This document shows positions 34,625 to 45,609 of a stretch of DNA of 64,000 bases, piece after piece. The DNA is from Ctenosaura bakeri (Eukaryota; Chordata; Lepidosauria; Squamata; Iguanidae): the NCBI GenBank assembly GCA_948474755.1, contig CAOLHI010001843.1:248001-312000 (forward strand), in the 5' to 3' direction. The translations under genes were made by a program, and so were the position numbers. Each line of letters starts with the position of its first letter. The first letter of the stretch is position 1. The notes under the pieces are model-generated. The model did no database searches, was not told where the DNA came from, and worked only from the letters and a program-made list of their open reading frames with translations.

Positions 34625-35166
34625 AGCCCTTTCCACAACTTACCTGCGTCCAGTGTGGGCGTGTGGGGATCACACGAGCAGCCTCTTCTGTGAGGCTCTC
34701 GCGTCCCCGCTGCTTCTTCTCTGCAGGAGCTGCCTGCTGGCTGGCAGGCAGTGTGAGGGCTCTGCCTCTTCCTTCTGTAGCACAGCCGGGTATTTTCCCA
34801 GGCGAGGAGGAAGTGTGAGGGCCACGGCTCCAGAGCTCCGCATGGATGGTAAGTACGCGTGGGGCCCCGGAGCGATGCACGACCATGCACCATTTTTGGC
34901 TAAAATTGCAAGGAGCTTTTGGCTTACAATTGCAAGGAGCATTTCAGATGATGTCCTCGCAATTGTGCAATGCTGCCGGGGCCGGCAGGCACCGATTGTG
35001 CACTATATCTTTTTCAGCTAAAAGCCAAAAATGATATAGTGCACAATCAGCACCTTCCAGCCCTGGCGGCATTGCGCAATTGCAAGGACGTTGTCTGAAA
35101 CACTCCGCGCAATTGTGCAATGCTCCGGAGGCCCTTTTGCATGAGAACTGCCATGCAAAAAGGGCC
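34625..35166. mobile_element. GC-rich GGCC-end non-autonomous DNA transposon with long hairpin
   Basis: 542 bp from (A)GCCCTTTCCACAA to GCAAAAAGGGCC with a perfect TCT duplication. The right half is a large inverted repeat (about 34950-35095): TGTCCTCGCAATTGTGCAAT faces ATTGCGCAATTGCAAGGACG, with GATTGTGCACTATATC facing GATATAGTGCACAATC. A GGTAAGTACGCGTGGG word matches GGTAAGTGCGGGTGGG in the 22 kb element, the same orientation. Frames here are shadows. Confidence 0.88.
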
Positions 35167-35169
35167 TCT

Positions 35170-37930
35170 GAATTGGTAAAAGATAACAGGGATGGCAACA
35201 AGAGGAGTGAAACTATGGTTCACCTTCACTATTTCAGACCAAGACCAACTGAACTAAGGCTAAATTGTGTGCAAAATTTTCAACCTTTGGGAGTCTAAAA
35301 AGAGACAGGGATGCAAGAGCTCCCTGGCAAACTCCATAGAAATACTTTGGTATGGTAGCAATACATTTTTTTTTTAAAAAAGAAAAGTCTTGATATAGGA
35401 TGTTTGTAATAATGGGGAAAAGGAGTAAATGTAAAACATGCCAAACATGTTTTTTTTTAGTCATAATTGCCTTTAGGTAGGATATGAAACCCCAGAAATG
35501 TAAAATATGAAAGTAATAAAACATACAACTGCTCAGAGTTTGATAATGATCTTTTTTGGAACTAGAGGGATCGGAGAAGTTCTGCTGACCTTTGATGATG
35601 AATCATTTTGTTGAATGCATTTGAAATGAAACCTAAAATAAAAACAGCTGTTGGAAGAACATGCATGACAAACATTTTCACTGGGAAAAAGTACTGCTCT
35701 GGGGCTATTTTGTTTTGACTTATTCTAACTAAACTGGTGTTCAGTGAATTTGATTTCAATACCAAGCCATTTACAGTAGCTGTTAGCAGCATGCAGTACA
35801 GGCAACCTGATTGCCAAACAACTCAAAATGACATTGTCAGAGCCAATTCTACCAGAGCAAGATTAATATTCCCTAGTAATTGTGGTGTTCCTTGCATTTT
35901 TTAAAAAATGGGTTGACTTATTATCCAGGCTTAGGAGTCTAAGAATTATGCAGTAGTTATAAACAGGCAATGTTTTCCTGCCAAAACAGGTTCCTGACAG
36001 CCAACTAACAAAGGGAACATTGATTTGTTACGGATCCTTTAGACAGCGGTTCAAAGAGTGAATGGAGGAGGAACAGAGAAGTGTCCATTGGTCCCACTAC
36101 TAATGTCACTGTCCCTACTGTCTCCCCATCCAGGCAACTGCATCTCAATGCATCCTGGCTTCTTCTTTAGAACTTCTACACAATGCATCATGTTCTGGAG
36201 CTGAAGGCAGTTGGAATGTGGCTAGCATATTCACCCCTGCTCCACCCTCCACAAATTATCTGAACATGTGGACTTTAATTTCTGATGGAGATTGAAAGGC
36301 CAAGCCAGACATGACACCAATTGTGTGGATGCAATTAATATAGGTGATTTGCTTTTTGTAAACAGCAGCCATGAAGAAAGCTATACCAGCTCTGGATTGT
36401 AAAGATATTTTTCCCCTGCCCTGATCCTGGGGGTGGGGGGAATTGTCCAATTTTTTTCCAATTTGGGGGGAACAATAGGTGCCATTGTTGCTGAGTCTGA
36501 ATTAGTTGTTTAAGAAGATGTTCAGCATCTTCAGCCCACTTCAGAATACTTCTGGGAAAGATTTGGGAAGTTATTCATCTTATGCAATTCTATATAAATA
36601 GATAATAGAAAAATTAATATGAAAAAAGAGCTGGTAATTGGTTCACAAGAATAGGCCTGGGTTGAGTTATCTTGTAGCCAGCAGTACAGAACATGGGAGT
36701 GAGTTCCCAGTTAGCTTATGCAGAAACAGATAAGTTTTGACAAAGGAGAGAGATTTGATTTGATTAGACTAATAGAGGAGGGAAATAGCTGAAAATAGCT
36801 TTTAATCATTAAAACCTCAAAGTCATTTAACTAAACTGAGTAATATGTAGAATTTACTTTGGCATCCTATAGTGTAGCATTGCTAATGATACTAAGAAGA
36901 GGGGGAAGGGACATGCACTCACACAGATAAGAACCACAATGTGTTCTTTTGAAAACAAAAGGCATTTCATTCTTGCAACCTTTCAATTTCTAACAAAAAC
37001 CTAAAACATCTGAGTGGTACCTTTGTAGTTTCCTGGTTGACAACTCAAAATTTAAGCATTCCTTTCCCCAGTGCCTGTACAAAATCTTCCTTCAGCCCAT
37101 ATATCATTACTGCCTTTCAGGAATTTATGGCACACTAAGATAGACTATAGGGATTTCACAAAATAACCTGAAATGATTCCTTATGAGAAAAATGAAAGAA
37201 AACTACTACAGTCAAGTCTTAAACCAGACACTAGAACAGCACTGATTGAAACATGAAGAACTGAGCCAATATTATTTTAACAACAGTTGCTATACATTTT
37301 TACCCATATCCACTGTTTGGTCTGAAATTGATATTTTGGCATCGCCTGATAACTGTCTCAAATTCCTGACCTCACACTTAGACTGTGGCATCAATCTACA
37401 TTAATTAAGTGCCCTGATGTCACACAGAAGGGTGCACACAGGCCTGTACACAATGGGGTTTTGCTGGTAGAAGTGAGACCTTTATTCATCTTCTGCTTCC
37501 AGCTCTGATATTCTCTAAAAATAATCTCCAGATGGATGATAACCCCTTCACTCCCCTGATGAGATTTGCATACTATGGAGAGTCACAAGTGTGTGGAAAA
37601 AAATGTGATGGTATCCTGAGCACGGCATTGGTTTTAGCCCACACATCCATTCTAAGCTGTGTCCAGTTCAACTACACAAGGGTATGAGTATACCCATGCC
37701 AGACCAGCACATACTATTTCATATCTTCCAGAGAGATAAGCCCAGGATTGTTACCAAGTGTATATGCAACAAGAAATGATGGCTCATAGTGTTTGCATTT
37801 TAAAGTATACACCATTTTTTAAGTGGCTACCAGAAAATATAATGTTGAAACAGATCTTCGTCCCCCACTCCCCCCCCAAAGTTATCCTACACTGAGAAAC
37901 AGTCAATAAAATCTTGCCCTTAGATTTTAA
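35170..37930. other. Unassigned AT-rich stretch
   Basis: No supported gene, repeat or element. A 76-codon minus frame at 35562-35792 is hydrophobic but matches no receptor pattern. Confidence 0.4.
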
Positions 37931-37937
37931 ATCACGC

Positions 37938-38311
37938 ATCATAAAACATCTCCAACTGTTTCAATTTGGCAAGGATAGTCCCAATTAATCCTCTGTTGTC
38001 TCATTTTTTCAGCTGCTTTTAAAATGTCCTACTTTCATTCTCCTCCTCACACTTTCCTCCATGTCCTCAGCTTACTTCACCTGGTGTAATGTAAGTTCAA
38101 AGTGCAAAAGTAGATAAATTAAAGCAGCAGTGGGGGGAAGGACAGGATTTTGCCCTTCACAGTAAGCTGAGGCAAAAACTGCTATATCCTCTCCTAGCTT
38201 ATGCATTATTCCTCATTCATAACTTTTTTTTTTTATCTTGACCACAGTCTGATGTTGCTTGGCCATGCGTGTCCTGCTTTTTATCAGAGAAATGTGGGAT
38301 AGTATGTCATA
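37938..38311. mobile_element. Unclassified ~400 bp family, copy B
   Basis: CAACTGTTTCAATTTGGCAA, AGCTGCTTTTAAAATGTCC, GTAAGTTCAAAGTGCAAAAG and TTGCTTGGCCATGCGTG occur in the same order as in copies A and C. Confidence 0.6.
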
Positions 38312-39780
38312 TTAGTCTTCAACACCTTATCACATCTCCCATCTGGATCTTGTAGTGTGGTCCAGATACTTTTGGCTTGAGATACATCTGGAAATGGCAA
38401 TCAACTGGTTCCTAGGTGAGTTTTCCTCCCTCTGCTTAAAAGACTAACATCTAACATCTGCCAAGTCACAAGTCATAGCTTGTGTGGACAGAATAATATC
38501 ATAAATTCCTGCTGTGGCTTGTTAGTCAATCCTGAAGGTCAGCACCTCCTTTATTAGCTATCTCAAAACAAGAACATCTAATTGCACCATCCCAGCAGAC
38601 ACAGGCCAGGGAACTAAGTGGAAACCCGGAACGAAGTCAATTCACTCCAAATTCTTAAACCATGTGGATGAGTGATGTGCTTCACATAACAAGGGCAAAA
38701 CTGCCATTGTTGCTTGAGCTGGAGAATACAAAATGGCAGTTTCAGGGGGGAAAAACAGTTTGTAACAATAAGATCTTTTCTCAGCCCACACCTACATAGA
38801 GCCTTACAAGCTGCCATGTGACAGAAGACAGTCCTTCTGTGGTCATTCACTCTGCTGGAGAAAACTGGACCCAGGTCAATTATGGTGATAGGCTACAGAG
38901 AAGGTCTGTTAAAACTCTGAGCAGTGATCATCTTTTAGGATAAGATCCTAAACTTTACTCAAGGTCTGGTACAACACCAGGTGAACTTGTGCATGTTCCC
39001 TCTCCCTCCTTCTCCCTCTCTCAGTCCTTTGTTTGTGTCTTACCAGTAGTGCTCAGCCGCTCTGATAACATGGGGAAGCAGTAAGATAGGGACATTTTTT
39101 TTTTCTAATTGTACTGTTCTTTTGACCTTGTCTCAACTATATTTTAAATCTACATTCTGCTCCCTTAAATCTAAACTCACATTTCCACATTAAGATTACA
39201 ACCTTTTTTTATAGATATGCCATAGCTGTGCGAGGATTGTCTTCAAATGCAGAAAAAACTTGAGCAAATGAGTGGGTCATACCATTTTATTATCACATCC
39301 ATTGGACCATACTTTTCTATTTGTCTGACTCAGTTTTCACAAGCATTTTCCCATGATGTTAACACATAGATTCTTCATTTTTTTTGGTTTTCAATTTGGT
39401 CAGGCATCCGCATGCCTTGGCTGTTCACAGCAGTGGAAAGCCAGACAGAGACTTGTCATTAACAGAACAGCAGGAGGCATATATCAAGTACTTGCAGAAG
39501 ACGGGGACTCTGTTTCCAGCAAACCTAGCCCTCAAGCTAAATGTTACAACCACTTCTTACTTTTGATAACAGTTCTGCTCTCTCCTCTGGAAAAGCAGGA
39601 AACAAACATGAACCCTTTCTGCCCACCACAGCCTAAAAAAAAAAAAAATCACATTTCTGACTAGATAATACAGATTCCTCTGCCTTCACAGGCTGATCAA
39701 GTCCAAATATTCACTGCTGCCTTGAGTTCAAAAATCCCAGAAGTGTATGTGCATATATCAGTGTGTGTGTGTGTGTATTG
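38312..39780. other. Unassigned stretch with one exon-like frame
   Basis: Mostly unrecognised. At 39408-39566 a plus-strand frame follows a T-rich tract ending in CAG (TTCAATTTGGTCAG) and reads SGKPDRDLSLTEQQEAYIKY, then LQKTGTLFPANLALKLN. The composition is protein-like, but no donor is obvious and no family is recognised. Confidence 0.3.
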
Positions 39781-39782
39781 AT

Positions 39783-39915
39783 TGCATGGTGTTGTAGTTT
39801 GACCTTTGGACTATGACTCTGGACACCAGGGTTCAGAGCTGTGCTCAGCTGTAAAAGACCACTAGGCTATCTTATACTCTCTCAACCTCAGAGGAAGGTA
39901 AAAGCACACCTGCTC
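39783..39915 (+). mobile_element. Sauria-type SINE, head portion
   Basis: GCATGGTGTTGTAGTTTGAC, GACTCTGGACACCAGGGTTC and ACTCTCTCAACCTCAGAGGA follow the order of the SINE head and body. The BovB-like tail is missing. Confidence 0.6.
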
Positions 39916-40915
39916 TCTATATAGTGCCCTTTGGTGAGCTATGCTTTGCTGATGCTCCACAGCAGAACCAGAATTGAACACACGTCAAATTTCCACTGCC
40001 ATATGCAAAACTGTCCATTACTCATCACTATGGGGTGATGATGCTTAAATTGGTATTTCTAGGAATTTCTATATCCAAGTATTTATTTTTGGACTTCCTC
40101 TTCAGTTTTCTCCAGCAGTAGAAGATGCCATCAGATCTTCCTTTTGATTCCATAACACATTCTTAACCAAAAGATTTAATCATTGGTTTGGTCCAGAGGA
40201 CACTTCTGCCGTACCAGGTGCATGTGTCATTATTACTTGAGATGCAGAGCCAGTTACTTAATTTTACATGAAGTTAGGGATGAACAAAATGATATGGTGA
40301 TGTATGGGCTTGAGAACCATGGCATCTAGCCTCAAAACACTGACACTTCAGGGTAAAAATGGCTTTCAAGGGATTTTGTGCAGTTACAAGATGCTCAGCA
40401 TTCAGCGACAGAGAAATAAAATGGATGAGTAAAGTCATTGATAAATTGATTGCTTTTCAAGACATATGATCTATGTTTTTTGAGAAGCTTTGACTAGGGC
40501 ACAGGGACAAACCTAGCCTAGTAAATCAAGAAAATGTGAAGTAAAAATATGGTGATACTGTAATACTAAGGCACCATAATGTATGAAGGGAGACATTTAT
40601 GTCAGCATTTATACATTGTGGGAAACCCAGTTTGGTTGCAGTGCGGTGGCAATTGTTAGTAGAACTATATTTCTGCATTAGTTGAAATGTGGAGGGAAAC
40701 CATTCTTTGTCACCGTCTTAAAACTAGCAAAAGGTCTGCTAATCAGACACCATCAACACAGAAGGGATGCACGAACATCATAGACTAGGCCATATACCCC
40801 ACCCACCCTTTTTTCTACAGTAGGTAGCAGATAATGAACTATGTGTGGAAAAGTGGCTTGCAAGGACCACTGAAGCAATCAAATGTCATGCTCTAGTTGT
40901 CTTTAGAGTGGTTGG
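39916..40915. other. Unassigned AT-rich stretch
   Basis: No recognisable feature. Confidence 0.4.
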
Positions 40916-41770
40916 CACCAACAGTAGTAGTAGTAGTAACAACAACAATGTTTACTTATGGTCTGGAACATCAAGCATATACAGTTGGAGACATGACACT
41001 ATAAAAATATATAACCCACCCTTCCACATCCCACCAGCCACTACCTACCCCAGCAACCACAGGCACATTCCAGCAGCTTAATCTGGCAAATCAAAGAAGA
41101 AGGACTTCAACCCCTTGAAAAAATGAGTGAGATCCTCCATCAGCTGGAGATCCAAACAAGACCGTTCCAGAGACATAGAGCCAGTCTTGAAAGATTCACA
41201 GCCTTGACAGAGCTGTGTGTATCAATGGAATAGATAATAATCTTCTGCCCAGTGGCGGAGCTTGGAGTGTGTGGAGGGGGGCAGGGGGCATGGCCATGGT
41301 GTGTGGTGTGGGGCCATGGTGCAAGGGGGCAGGGCTACAGCATGTAGGGGGCTACAAGCTGGGACACCCCCCAAAAAATTGTCACCTGGGGCGAACTGCT
41401 CCCATTACCTCCCCCCATCCCTATGCAACTGCCTTTGCCTGTGGATCTTAAATTCCTAGATAGTGCATACCATGTTAGGTGAGCTGCAGGTACTAGGGGA
41501 GATTAACATGCAGAACCCTGAATACAAAAAGCAAGAGTCTGAAACAGGCCCTGGCCCGAATTGTTAGCCAGTGAATGGATCTATGAGGAGAAGAAATACG
41601 TGGATATTCAGGGAGATTTAAAACAACCCAGATGGCACTGTTCTGAATCACGAGCATAAGGAGAAGAGAGCAAGAAAGCAAACCTGCCAGTAGGCTATTA
41701 CAATAATATAACCAAAGCATGGACAAGTAGATGGGCATGAAATGTGGATGGTCCAAATGGGAAACATGTT
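40916..41770 (-). mobile_element. L2-like LINE, ORF2 C-terminus and 3' region
   Basis: At 41756-41493 the minus strand encodes MLWLYYCNSLLAGLLS, IQNSAIWVVLNLP and SIHWLTIRARACFRLLLFVF, the conserved C-terminal segment of L2/Rex-type non-LTR reverse transcriptases (YCNSLLAGL, QNxAAR, LHWLPIxxR). The 3' region runs down to a TAGTAGTAGTAG simple repeat at about 40924 and is interrupted by a DNA element at 41250-41431. Confidence 0.75.
41250..41431. mobile_element. CAGTGGC-ended element nested in the L2-like LINE
   Basis: CAGTGGCGGAGCTTGGAGTG at the left and CATCCCTATGCAACTG at the right form a weak inverted pair. A G-rich core and a following C-rich stretch match the copy at 23684-23951. Confidence 0.55.
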
Positions 41771-42475
41771 GCTCAGCAGGTGCTATTCTGTTATTGGGAT
41801 AGAAAATTAGCCAATGATGCCATTCATGATTGGACTTCTTGACGATAAATAAGAACAGCTGTTTTCATTCAGCATTTATGATAGTGTCATAATTTGTGCA
41901 GTCAAAAAAGTGGTTGCATTTTTGGGAAAGAAAAATGTTAGTAAATATTTGTGTTTCAGAATAGGAGGTTGTCAGTTCCTCATATCAAATGTTTTGCCTA
42001 ATGGTTCTGGGTTTTGAAATACGGCAGAATACACTCTATTCTACATGCAAGAACACTTCTACAGACAAAGGACATTTCCCCTGTAGAAATACAATGGCAT
42101 TTCTATAGGGAAAGAAAATAACCCAAAACTCACTTAAATGTAATTTTAATCTATCTGAAGAAAGGTGAATCTTAGGGATTTTTAAAATTAAGTTTAGAAG
42201 TATTCTGTTAGAGATGCCTAGGATCCATCACTAAACATCTGCTCTCAGAATTAAAAATCTTGATATTGCATGCTGCTGAATCTCACCTGTATGGGGCTGT
42301 GAGATTCTCTTCCTTCTAAAAAGACACTTAAATTACATTTTTTTCCTATTTTGCACATTTACTTGTGCAGTTTAGCTAAAACATAAACCTTTCCCCAAAG
42401 GCTAAAGTGTGATTCTGCATTTTTTTTATGTCACTATTGGTTGCTCCTGTGTACCTTAAAGCCCTTTCTGACTTA
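41771..42475. other. Unassigned AT-rich stretch
   Basis: No recognisable feature. Confidence 0.4.
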
Positions 42476-42477
42476 TG

Positions 42478-42660
42478 ATCCTCCTAAGGGCTTTTCTTGA
42501 CAACAGTTGTTCAGACAGTTTGTCATTGCCTTTCTTTGAGGCTGAGAGCATTTTACATGTATAGGATCACACAGTGGGTTTTCATGGCTGAAAAGAGATT
42601 CAGATCTTAGTCTCTTGCAATGCTTGTTTTAGACTCCAACCATAGCACCACACTGGCACA
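42478..42660 (-). mobile_element. Sauria-type SINE, reverse orientation, degraded
   Basis: Read in reverse it holds a box B-like stretch (AAGATCTGAATCTC), a CACTGTGTGATCC stretch and a GCAATGACAAACTG stretch. The order is tail at low and head at high coordinates. Confidence 0.5.
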
Positions 42661-42695
42661 TTTATTTTTGTTTATTTTTGTATTAAAATACAAAA

Positions 42696-42737
42696 GCGCG
42701 CGCACACACACGCGCACGCACGCGCACACACACACAA
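42696..42737. repeat. Mixed (CG)/(CA) microsatellite
   Basis: GCGCGCGCACACACACGCGC continuing to CACACACACA; alternating purine-pyrimidine throughout. Confidence 0.9.
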
Positions 42738-42773
42738 TTAAATATATTTCTTTCCAATAGAAATGGAAATTAT

Positions 42774-42944
42774 TAGTATTTGACAAAGATTATGTATACG
42801 GGAGAAGAAGGGTTCAGTTGGATAATTTTTGATATATAGAAGCGGTGGGGGAAGAACGGAAGGATTATAATAATGATATATATATATTTGTGTTTACATA
42901 TGCTTTTATGTATTTTGAACATTAATAAAAATTCCTTAAAAAAA
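42774..42944 (+). mobile_element. 5'-truncated LINE stub (171 bp) with perfect target duplication
   Basis: Flanked by the 15 bp direct repeat AGAAATGGAAATTAT at 42759-42773 and 42945-42959. The insert ends with ATTAATAAAAATTCCTT and a poly-A run. AT-rich with no coding sequence. The 3' end resembles the L1 3' ends in this window. Confidence 0.75.
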
Positions 42945-42959
42945 AGAAATGGAAATTAT

Positions 42960-44720
42960 GGTTTTTGTCAGGTTGACTAATTCAATATTTAAATTAAACA
43001 ACAAAGCTCTTAAGTATTTTAAAATCAAAGGAAGATACGATTCTACGCCTTTACCAACCCTGCAATTATATTTGATCTCTCATTGTTTTCTCATTACAAT
43101 TGTACATTATTTTCTTATTTTCTTAATGTGTATTTGAGGAATTCACTTTGTTTTTCAAATATGTTTGAAAAAATATATTTTGTTTGGAAAAACATATTTT
43201 GGAAAAAAAACACCACTTGTTTGCTGCACCTTTTATTTTTCAAAAGTGCCCTATGGGAATCCTCAAGGTGAAGTGCAAATTTTCTTATAACCGTTTCAAG
43301 TGGTTCCTTTGGCCAAGTCTGTTGAGTGTAATGAATTCTTTTTCCACCGCAGAATTATCTAGAGACTGAATTATTATTAGATACCATGATGATAAACCAT
43401 TTGGCTGACATACTTGTCAAGACTGTGAGCTGTACTGTGATTATGGCCCATGCAGTAAGTAAACATAGGATTTTTAAAAATGAAATATCTGGCAACAGAG
43501 TATTATTCACTTATGACACTTCTAGTTCTCTGAGAGGTTTACAAAACAATTTGAAAACCTAAAGCAAAAGTATAATATTTGCAAACAAAAGGAACTGCCT
43601 TGGTTGTCCACCTGGTCCCCCAAAACTTGTTACACAGTTCCAAGCTGGCACAGAAAGAGTCATTTTATACCTCACTATCCATTCTTGCAAAGCATGCCAG
43701 TGAGATCTTTCAGTGGGAATCTTGGAGCCCATGTTCCTCTCCCCTTAGCCTATTCATGGGTGTGGGAGGGAGACTGCTGCCTAGCTTTTCTGTTCTCCTT
43801 GTTTCTAGAAATGAGTGAGCTTGTTTTAGTACAGTTCAACTTTTTCTGTTTAATTCTTTTCCTTGCCACCACACTCAGTCTTACCCTTGGGGTATGTAGC
43901 ATGCCTTAGCCCAGGGAAATTTTATTGGTTCTTAGCATAACATTGGTTCTTCCCAGGACCCATTCCACCACTGGCGGTGACTGATTTTTCTCTTTCTTTA
44001 TTGGTTGGCAGGTGTATGGGCTTGCCTTCCTGTTTTACACTAGATACCACACAAATCTCTTGGTCAAGCCTGGAGTGATCCCTGTTGCATTGCAGAACTG
44101 CACTACAAATGCAATGTGACATAAATAAATGAAAAAAGCCTTTTTATGGAGATTATTAAACAGGGATTCTAATAAAAATAATCACCACACTGTAAAACAA
44201 TAGGAATAATGAACTGCAAGTACTGGTGGCACTGCATTTATTTTTCTTTTTACATTACAAGGTCATCTCAAACGATGTATATAATAACAAACCTTGAAGT
44301 GTAAAAAAAAGGTCTGATTTTTTTGAGAGTTCATCAGAAGATATTACATGTAAAAAACCTCAAATAAGCTACAACTCCTCAGAAGCACAGCCTATTAAGT
44401 GCTCATTTCTCAAAAGATAATTTTTAACTTCATCACAAAGCACATTCCTTTTGCTATGCTGCATGGGTGGTAGGCTGGCCTCAAGATATTTTTCAGTTAT
44501 TGTCATTCAGAAAACATTTCTAAGGCTGCATATGCATCTGTACATCTGGAGCCTAATGTGCAAATCAAAGGAACACCAGCACTGGCATAAGAGTGAATGG
44601 AACCACAACAGCACAATCAATGAAGTCAATGAAGCTACATCACTGCAATTGTTCATGGAGTAAGATCATCATTATTTTTCTCCTGTGTGATTTTTAACAT
44701 CTTTGCCAGATGAAGGAGCC
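42960..44720. other. Unassigned AT-rich stretch
   Basis: No recognisable gene or element. Confidence 0.4.
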
Positions 44721-44724
44721 AGCG

Positions 44725-44820
44725 AAGCTTCAAAAGCTTGCATAATGTATTTTATGCTTTGGAGTTGGCCCAAAAACGTGTGGGTTTTGTACTTTGTTGC
44801 ATTTTGCTGCACAGGAAATA
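44725..44820. repeat. Repeat ending, first of two nearby copies
   Basis: GAAGCTTCAAAAGCTTGCAT, TTTTATGCTTTGGAGTTGGC and TTGTTGCATTTTGCTGCA match 45494-45600 closely. The GAAAGCTTGCA-like phrase resembles 3' ends of sauropsid retroelements. Confidence 0.5.
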
Positions 44821-44863
44821 TGGTTACCCCTGAATATTTTTTCCTTGGATTTCAAGACACTAA

Positions 44864-45064
44864 GGCCATTTCTGCACTACACTTTTATAGTGCTATTATT
44901 CCATTTTCAACATCCTATGGAATCCTGAGGTTTGCAGTTTAGAGAGGGGCATTTAGAATCCTCAGCCAGAGAATATTGGGCCTCAGCAAACTACAAATCC
45001 CTGAATTCCATAGCATGTTGAACGTAGAATAATGGCACTATAAAAATGAAGTGCAGAAATGGCC
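44864..45064. mobile_element. Palindromic GGCC-end MITE, full length
   Basis: 201 bp from GGCCATTTCTGCACTACAC to AGTGCAGAAATGGCC with a perfect TAA duplication at 44861-44863 and 45065-45067. The centre keeps GGGGCATTTAGAATCCTCAG, lost from shorter copies. Confidence 0.9.
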
Positions 45065-45493
45065 TAAATTTAGCCACAACAGAGGAATTATAAACATGAG
45101 GGAACCAAAGGACTGTTTCACTGGACCACAATTTGGCAAGTTTTATCTCTACAGCACCTAAAAGTTTTTCCAGATGTAACAGTACAGTATATGTACTTGA
45201 AAAATTCAATGTTCTCTGCCTAAGAAAGGAGCAGTTAGCTTCACACAGATCAGAGACATCTGGATCTCAAGAGAAGTTACTTTCCTGTTGCTAATAGAGT
45301 GAAATTTTACTTCTGATCTTTTATTGCTCTTTGTCTCTAGTTCTTACATGGCCACATGGAGAGGCCTCTGCATGCACTGAAATTCTTCAATACCATCTTA
45401 ACTTACATCTCAGAGAGAAAGTAGTTCCGTTATTTTAACATCATCTCCATTTTTACTCCTGTATGTTTTTTTCTTGACATTTTTGCCTGCTGA

Positions 45494-45600
45494 AGAAACA
45501 GTGAAGCTTCAAAAGTTTGCACAATATATTTTATGCTGTGGAGTTGGCCCAGTAAAGGTATGGATTGTGGATTTTGGATTTTGTTGAATCTTGCTGCATG
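45494..45600. repeat. Repeat ending, second copy
   Basis: GAAGCTTCAAAAGTTTGCAC, TTTTATGCTGTGGAGTTGGC and TTGTTGAATCTTGCTGCA. A further diverged piece may be at about 46980-47050 (GCTAGTCTTCAAGGTGCTAG). Confidence 0.5.
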
Positions 45601-45609
45601 ATCAATGCA

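Noticed and set aside
34614..35229. Frames up to 135 codons in GC-rich DNA
   Set aside because: They run through the inverted repeat of a transposon bounded by TCT duplications; no domain.
35562..35792. Hydrophobic minus-strand frame suggestive of a receptor
   Set aside because: Too short, no conserved receptor motif, and no continuation up- or downstream.
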